Positions 43,055-46,000 of a stretch of 46,000 nt of DNA are shown here, piece after piece. Position numbers and translations under genes: made by a program. Each line of letters opens with the position of its first letter. The stretch's first letter is position 1. The DNA is from Marinifilum sp. N1E240 (GTDB lineage Bacteria > Bacteroidota > Bacteroidia > Bacteroidales > Marinifilaceae), in assembly GCF_009295825.1 (NCBI RefSeq), contig NZ_WHKF01000016.1:1-46000 (forward strand), in the 5' to 3' direction. Below the pieces are notes generated by a model. That model did no database searches and had not been told where the DNA came from. It saw nothing but the letters and a program-made list of their open reading frames with translations.

Positions 43055-43681
43055 TCAACTCCTTTTTTTTAAATCGAAGGTTATTCCAAATCTAAAACCA
43101 GTCTCCATTAATCTTTGGTGGTGATTTTCGGGTGAGAAAGGAATCAACGAATGACCTTTTAAATAAGGGTTTATAAATACTGTCGCTCCGCAATCGAAGT
43201 CATATTTTGCCGCTATCCCTAAAAGTCCACCTATACCAGTTTGACTATCTATTGATTTAGAGTTACCTGCATCAAAGTCAAGCATCAGACCACCATTTAT
43301 AAAAAAATACTTTAAGAAGTTGGCTCTCAGAGTTAGAGGTATATTTAAAAGAGAGAAATCTGCATTGTAAGGAGAATCATCCATGTCAGGTGGCAGATTT
43401 GGTTGAATTGAAATAGTATGATTTGAGTATTCTAAACCAGTTTCTATTTCCAACCAATTATTTAATGGATAAATATAATTGATTCCTAAAGTGTAAAAAT
43501 TATCACTATTATAACTCGCTGCTCCTGTTAAATCTTCGAAACGAATTACATCATTTTCACCAAATGATGAAAATGAAATTCCAATTTTTCCATTTTTTTT
43601 ATCGTCAGCAGTTTTTTGAGCATTAGATAAATTACAAGTAACTAAGAGCAAGAATAGTATTGTAAAAAATTTCAGTTTCAT
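43055..43681 (-). CDS. Small outer-membrane beta-barrel (porin-like) protein
   Basis: 208 residues with a signal peptide ending NLSNAQ. The mature part shows alternating strands typical of an eight-stranded OMP_b-brl barrel: GKIGISFSSFGEN, YTLGINYIYPLNNWLEIETG, LEYSNHTISI, LLNIPLTLRANFLKYFFING, IGGLLGIAAKYDF, and a C-terminal TGFRFGITFDL strand. No transport role can be assigned. Single-gene segment between repeat copies 3 and 4. Confidence 0.82.
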   Translation of the reverse strand: MKLKFFTILFLLLVTCNLSNAQKTADDKKNGKIGISFSSFGENDVIRFEDLTGAASYNSDNFYTLGINYIYPLNNWLEIETGLEYSNHTISIQPNLPPDMDDSPYNADFSLLNIPLTLRANFLKYFFINGGLMLDFDAGNSKSIDSQTGIGGLLGIAAKYDFDCGATVFINPYLKGHSLIPFSPENHHQRLMETGFRFGITFDLKKRS

Positions 43682-43838
43682 AGTTCTTTTACATTAAGTT
43701 AGTGTTTATCTGAAAGCAGTTTTATATGTTCGTTAAGGCACATCCTTTACACAAGTTAAAGAGTAGATTTTACACGAAATTAGTCTCTACCCTTATTGAT
43801 GTATCTTTTGATCTTAATTTATCTTCCTTAAAGTAAGC

Positions 43839-43870
43839 TAAAAATACATTTCTGTAATAGACCTTCCAAA
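43839..43870 (-). promoter_or_regulatory. Promoter inside repeat copy 4
   Basis: Minus-strand TTTG (43867-43870), 20 bases, TATTTTTA (43839-43846). Drives the small beta-barrel gene. Confidence 0.7.
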
Positions 43871-43974
43871 TTCCATTACCTTTCTATTCAAATTCAAGCT
43901 GCTTTCCTTCTAAAAGCAACAGATCCATTTTAAGATCTATTATTTTACTTTTTCAAGAATTAAAAGCAAAAAAC

Positions 43975-44016
43975 AAAGCCTTAAAAGCTTGCCTATTGAC
44001 AAACTTTTAAGGCTTT
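43975..44016 (-). terminator. Terminator inside repeat copy 4
   Basis: AAAGCCTTAAAAG (43975-43987) with CTTTTAAGGCTTT (44004-44016), a perfect 13-bp stem, then GTTTTTTG on the minus strand. Ends transcripts of the SUKH-like gene. Confidence 0.87.
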
Positions 44017-44104
44017 TATAATACATTCATCTAATTTTATTGGGATGCGCAACGCTTACTTTTGTTAGCGGTACACCTTGATTATTAAATCACAATACAT
44101 CCGA

Positions 44105-44602
44105 TTATACCAAAAGACTTAGATGTTCATTATTCTTTGGATTAGTAAACAAGGTTAATAACTGTTCAAAATTCTCACAAACCCTTTCTGATTCTTCAAA
44201 TTCAGGCTCTGCACCATAAACAATCGCTCCGTAATTTTCTTCATTCAAGCATATCGCGAGATATTGATATTCACCTTTTACCGATAAAGCTATAATCAGA
44301 TGTTTGTCCCAGAAATCTCTTATCCTTTTTTGCTCTTCTATATCACCTTCAAAAGCATCTAGACTCTGAATTTCAAAATCATTCCATTTAAATGCGATGT
44401 CAGATTCATAATTAAAGTCTCCAATGGAATTAAACCAAAACGTTTCTTCCTTATTAGATAAAAAATCAAATTGATCCAGAAAATTCAGATATGACTTTGG
44501 TATATTAATATACCGTTGAGTTATTTCATCAGATAATCCCTTTACTGTATTTCGTTGTTTGACAATAAAACCTTGTTTTTCAAAAACCTTCATCTTATTC
44601 AT
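44105..44602 (-). CDS. SMI1/KNR4 (SUKH) family protein
   Basis: 165 residues. The SUKH pattern is visible: an N-terminal GLSDEITQRYINIPKSYLNF with LDQFDFLSNKEETFWF, a central FWDKHLIIALSVKGEYQYLA segment, and ENYGAIVYGAEPEFEESERV with a late FEQLLTLF helix. SUKH proteins are common immunity proteins against contact-dependent or polymorphic toxins, but no toxin gene is next to it, so that role is only inferred. ATGs at 44602 and 44593 are both possible. Single-gene segment between repeat copies 4 and 5. Confidence 0.75.
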   Translation of the reverse strand: MNKMKVFEKQGFIVKQRNTVKGLSDEITQRYINIPKSYLNFLDQFDFLSNKEETFWFNSIGDFNYESDIAFKWNDFEIQSLDAFEGDIEEQKRIRDFWDKHLIIALSVKGEYQYLAICLNEENYGAIVYGAEPEFEESERVCENFEQLLTLFTNPKNNEHLSLLV

Positions 44603-44744
44603 TCCAATTATCTATATGTACACTTTATTCTGTGTTTGTTAAGGCACATCCTTTACACAAGTTAAAGATTAGCCTTTACACTAAATTAGTCTCTACCCTT
44701 GTTGATGATTCTTTTGATTTTAATTTATTTTCCTTAACCTATCC

Positions 44745-44776
44745 TAAAAATACATTTCTGTAATAGACCTTCCAAA
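44745..44776 (-). promoter_or_regulatory. Promoter inside repeat copy 5
   Basis: Minus-strand TTTG (44773-44776), 20 bases, TATTTTTA (44745-44752). Drives the SUKH-like gene. Confidence 0.7.
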
Positions 44777-44882
44777 TTCCATTGCCTTTCTATTCAAATT
44801 CAAGCTGCTTCCCTTCTAAAAGCAACAGATCTATTTTAAGACCTCAATAATTTTACTTTTTCAAGAACTGAAAGCAAAAAAC

Positions 44883-44924
44883 AAAGCCTTAAAAGCTTGC
44901 CTATTGACAAATTTTTAAGGCTTT
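44883..44924 (-). terminator. Terminator inside repeat copy 5
   Basis: AAAGCCTTAAAAG (44883-44895) with TTTTTAAGGCTTT (44912-44924). The single C-to-T change keeps a wobble-type pairing in one of the two transcripts. Minus-strand T run follows. Ends transcripts of the coiled-coil membrane protein gene. Confidence 0.82.
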
Positions 44925-44971
44925 TATATTCTATTTATCTAATTTTATGTGGATGCGCAACGGTTACTTTT

Positions 44972-45877
44972 GTTGGGCACCGTATTTATTCAACTTTTCT
45001 AATCAAAACTCCACTTTCTTTATCTGCAACGGTTAAAATCTGAGATTCATCTCTAAATACTCTGACAATTTTATATTTATACTTGTTAAAAATCTCAAAA
45101 CAGTCGTTCTCAGTCATCCATAAAGCACTTCGATGATTATAATAGTATGAAACTCCACTATTATTAATTATTGAGATCTTTTCCTTCAACCCTTTAGTAC
45201 CTAATTGCTTCTTATTAATCTTAAATTTTAAACTAACAAATGGATAATATCTACCTTTTACCTCCTCTTCTCCAGGAATGTAGGCTTTCACGGTTAGTAT
45301 TATTGAATCATTTTGTAACAATGTAGCTTCTTCATACTGACCAAGTTTTAATTCATCAGTTTTAGCAATATAATTTTCATTTAGACCATTTAGAGAATAA
45401 TTAAGTTCTTTTAGCGAATTATCTATGTTAATCAAATAATCTGTGGGGTCAGCGTGTTGCTCTACTGAAATAATTGTATCAGGTGAATTTGCAATTTTAG
45501 CTGACGTTGATTGTTGAATTGGTATTGGTTGTTGAATATCTGCAGGTTGTTTGAATGTTGTATATAAAAGACTAATTGCAGTTACAACTAAACCAAATGC
45601 ACCAACATAAAAACCCCAAATAGAAAATTGTCCAGCTCTCTTGTTTTGCTCCAACTCATCCTTAATAGGAATTATTACTTCAGATTTTACAGCATTTATA
45701 TTTTCTTCAATTGCAGAAATATTATCACTATGAGATTTCAATTCTTCAATCGCATCATTCAGAGGCTCAATGGAAATCCCATTAGATTGAATATTTGCAA
45801 CAGCTTTTTCTAAATCCTCAATTATCCCCTTATAACTCTTTGACATATTTATTGATCTGTTTTATATGGTGCCCAAC
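44972..45877. repeat. 10-bp inverted repeat bracketing the last gene segment
   Basis: GTTGGGCACC at 44972-44981 and its exact reverse complement GGTGCCCAAC at 45868-45877 enclose the coiled-coil membrane protein gene. Pairing continues for TAT after one mismatch. The left arm begins at the GTT where repeat copy 5 ends. Confidence 0.7.
44986..45846 (-). CDS. Coiled-coil membrane protein of unknown function
   Basis: 286 residues. A charged N-terminal coiled coil at about 5-65 (KGIIEDLEKAVANIQSNG, AIEELKSHSDNISAIEENIN) is followed by one membrane helix at about 73-95 (FSIWGFYVGAFGLVVTAISL), a Gln/Pro/Ile-rich stretch (QQPIPIQQST) and a C-terminal soluble domain with beta character (DSIILTVKAYIPGEEEVKGR, YYPFVSLKFKINKK, YKYKIVRVFRDESQILTVAD). 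No family recognised. The gene fills a segment bracketed by a 10-bp inverted repeat. Confidence 0.6.
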   Translation of the reverse strand: MSKSYKGIIEDLEKAVANIQSNGISIEPLNDAIEELKSHSDNISAIEENINAVKSEVIIPIKDELEQNKRAGQFSIWGFYVGAFGLVVTAISLLYTTFKQPADIQQPIPIQQSTSAKIANSPDTIISVEQHADPTDYLINIDNSLKELNYSLNGLNENYIAKTDELKLGQYEEATLLQNDSIILTVKAYIPGEEEVKGRYYPFVSLKFKINKKQLGTKGLKEKISIINNSGVSYYYNHRSALWMTENDCFEIFNKYKYKIVRVFRDESQILTVADKESGVLIRKVE

Positions 45878-46000
45878 GGCAGTTTGTCTAAAAACTGATT
45901 AAACTGCTCAATTAAGCTTTAAATATAGCAGTTTTAAGGATACATAAAAATTGAAAATCCTTTTAATTTGAAATAGAATTGAGGTTCTTATTTGAGCCAA
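45878..46000. other. Non-coding sequence beyond the last gene segment
   Basis: Does not match repeat copies 1-5. It begins right after GGTGCCCAAC and contains the hairpin GCAGTTT/AAACTGC near 45879-45908. It may be a different spacer type that continues past the window. Confidence 0.35.

Larger units (their letters stand above)
43725..44066. repeat. Spacer repeat, copy 4 (complete)
   Basis: 342 bp, nearly the same as copies 3 and 5. It starts TATGTTCGTTAAGGCACATC and ends GGGATGCGCAACGCTTACTT followed by TTGTT. Border heptamers are TTCGTTA (43729-43735) and TTTGTTA (44061-44067). A few bases are missing from the TAAGATCTATTATTTTAC segment compared with copies 3 and 5. Confidence 0.93.
44631..44974. 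repeat. Spacer repeat, copy 5 (complete)
   Basis: 344 bp. It starts TGTGTTTGTTAAGGCACATC and ends GGATGCGCAACGGTTACTTT followed by TGTT. Border heptamers are TTTGTTA (44635-44641) and TTTGTTG (44969-44975). It lies between the SUKH-like gene and the coiled-coil membrane protein gene. Confidence 0.93.

Noticed and set aside
42697-44974. The repeats as ordinary MITE insertions with target-site duplications
   Set aside because: Independent insertions would carry different duplicated flanks. Here the border heptamer is nearly the same in all copies, and gene orientation relative to the repeat never varies.
39027-44974. A CRISPR array
   Set aside because: Units are about 340 bp, the intervals are whole genes, and no cas genes are present.

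Overview
The window looks like chromosome from a member of the Bacteroidota. A marine, Marinifilaceae-like member of the order Marinilabiliales/Bacteroidales is my guess from protein style only. Support comes from AT-rich DNA, near absence of Shine-Dalgarno sequences, repeated TTTG-N20-TAnnTTTG promoters, an SusC-style TonB-dependent receptor with an N-terminal carboxypeptidase-regulatory domain, MORN and two-component-regulator propeller proteins, DUF3667, DUF3795 and a tricorn-like S41 protease. No rRNA, tRNA, CRISPR array, transposase or integrase gene was recognised.

Layout. 0.3-10 kb holds a RarD-type transporter, a membrane histidine kinase, a SnoaL-like lipoprotein, a cupin, an outer-membrane PF13557-type protein, a DUF2007 protein, a Crp/Fnr regulator coupled to a CatA-like acetyltransferase, a lone receiver protein, an alpha/beta hydrolase with MsrB, and MarC and TSUP membrane proteins. 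10-19.3 kb, mostly on the minus strand, holds endonuclease IV, a TonB-dependent receptor, a PlsC-patatin pair, a SIMPL protein, a tandem SnoaL lipoprotein, an AraC regulator, and an HxlR regulator divergent from a nitroreductase with a readable shared operator. 19.5-24.8 kb carries a secreted C45/Ntn-type hydrolase and a 1085-residue tricorn-like protease. From 24.98 kb to the end every recognised gene is on the minus strand.

26-38 kb is an accessory-looking run: a Ntn hydrolase with a MORN tail translationally coupled to an RDD protein, a MORN/beta-propeller protein, CPBP, DUF3667, a putative HExxH peptidase, a DDAH-like hydrolase, a serine hydrolase, a predicted RNA methyltransferase and several unknowns.

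38.9-46 kb is the most unusual part. Five copies of one non-coding repeat (about 343 bp when complete) separate unrelated cargo: a SecDF-P1-like protein, a CDF transporter, DUF3795 plus a laminin-G-like protein, a RimL-like acetyltransferase, a small beta-barrel, a SUKH protein and a coiled-coil membrane protein. All cargo faces the same way. Each repeat carries, on the coding strand, a strong terminator for the gene before it and a well-formed TTTG-N20-TATTTT(T)A/G promoter for the gene after it. Complete copies are bordered by direct TTTGTTA-like heptamers, and two cargo segments are bracketed by their own GTT...AAC inverted repeats. This resembles a gene-cassette array whose spacers act as ready-made expression cartridges. 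It does not match a canonical integron attC site, and no recombinase gene is in view.
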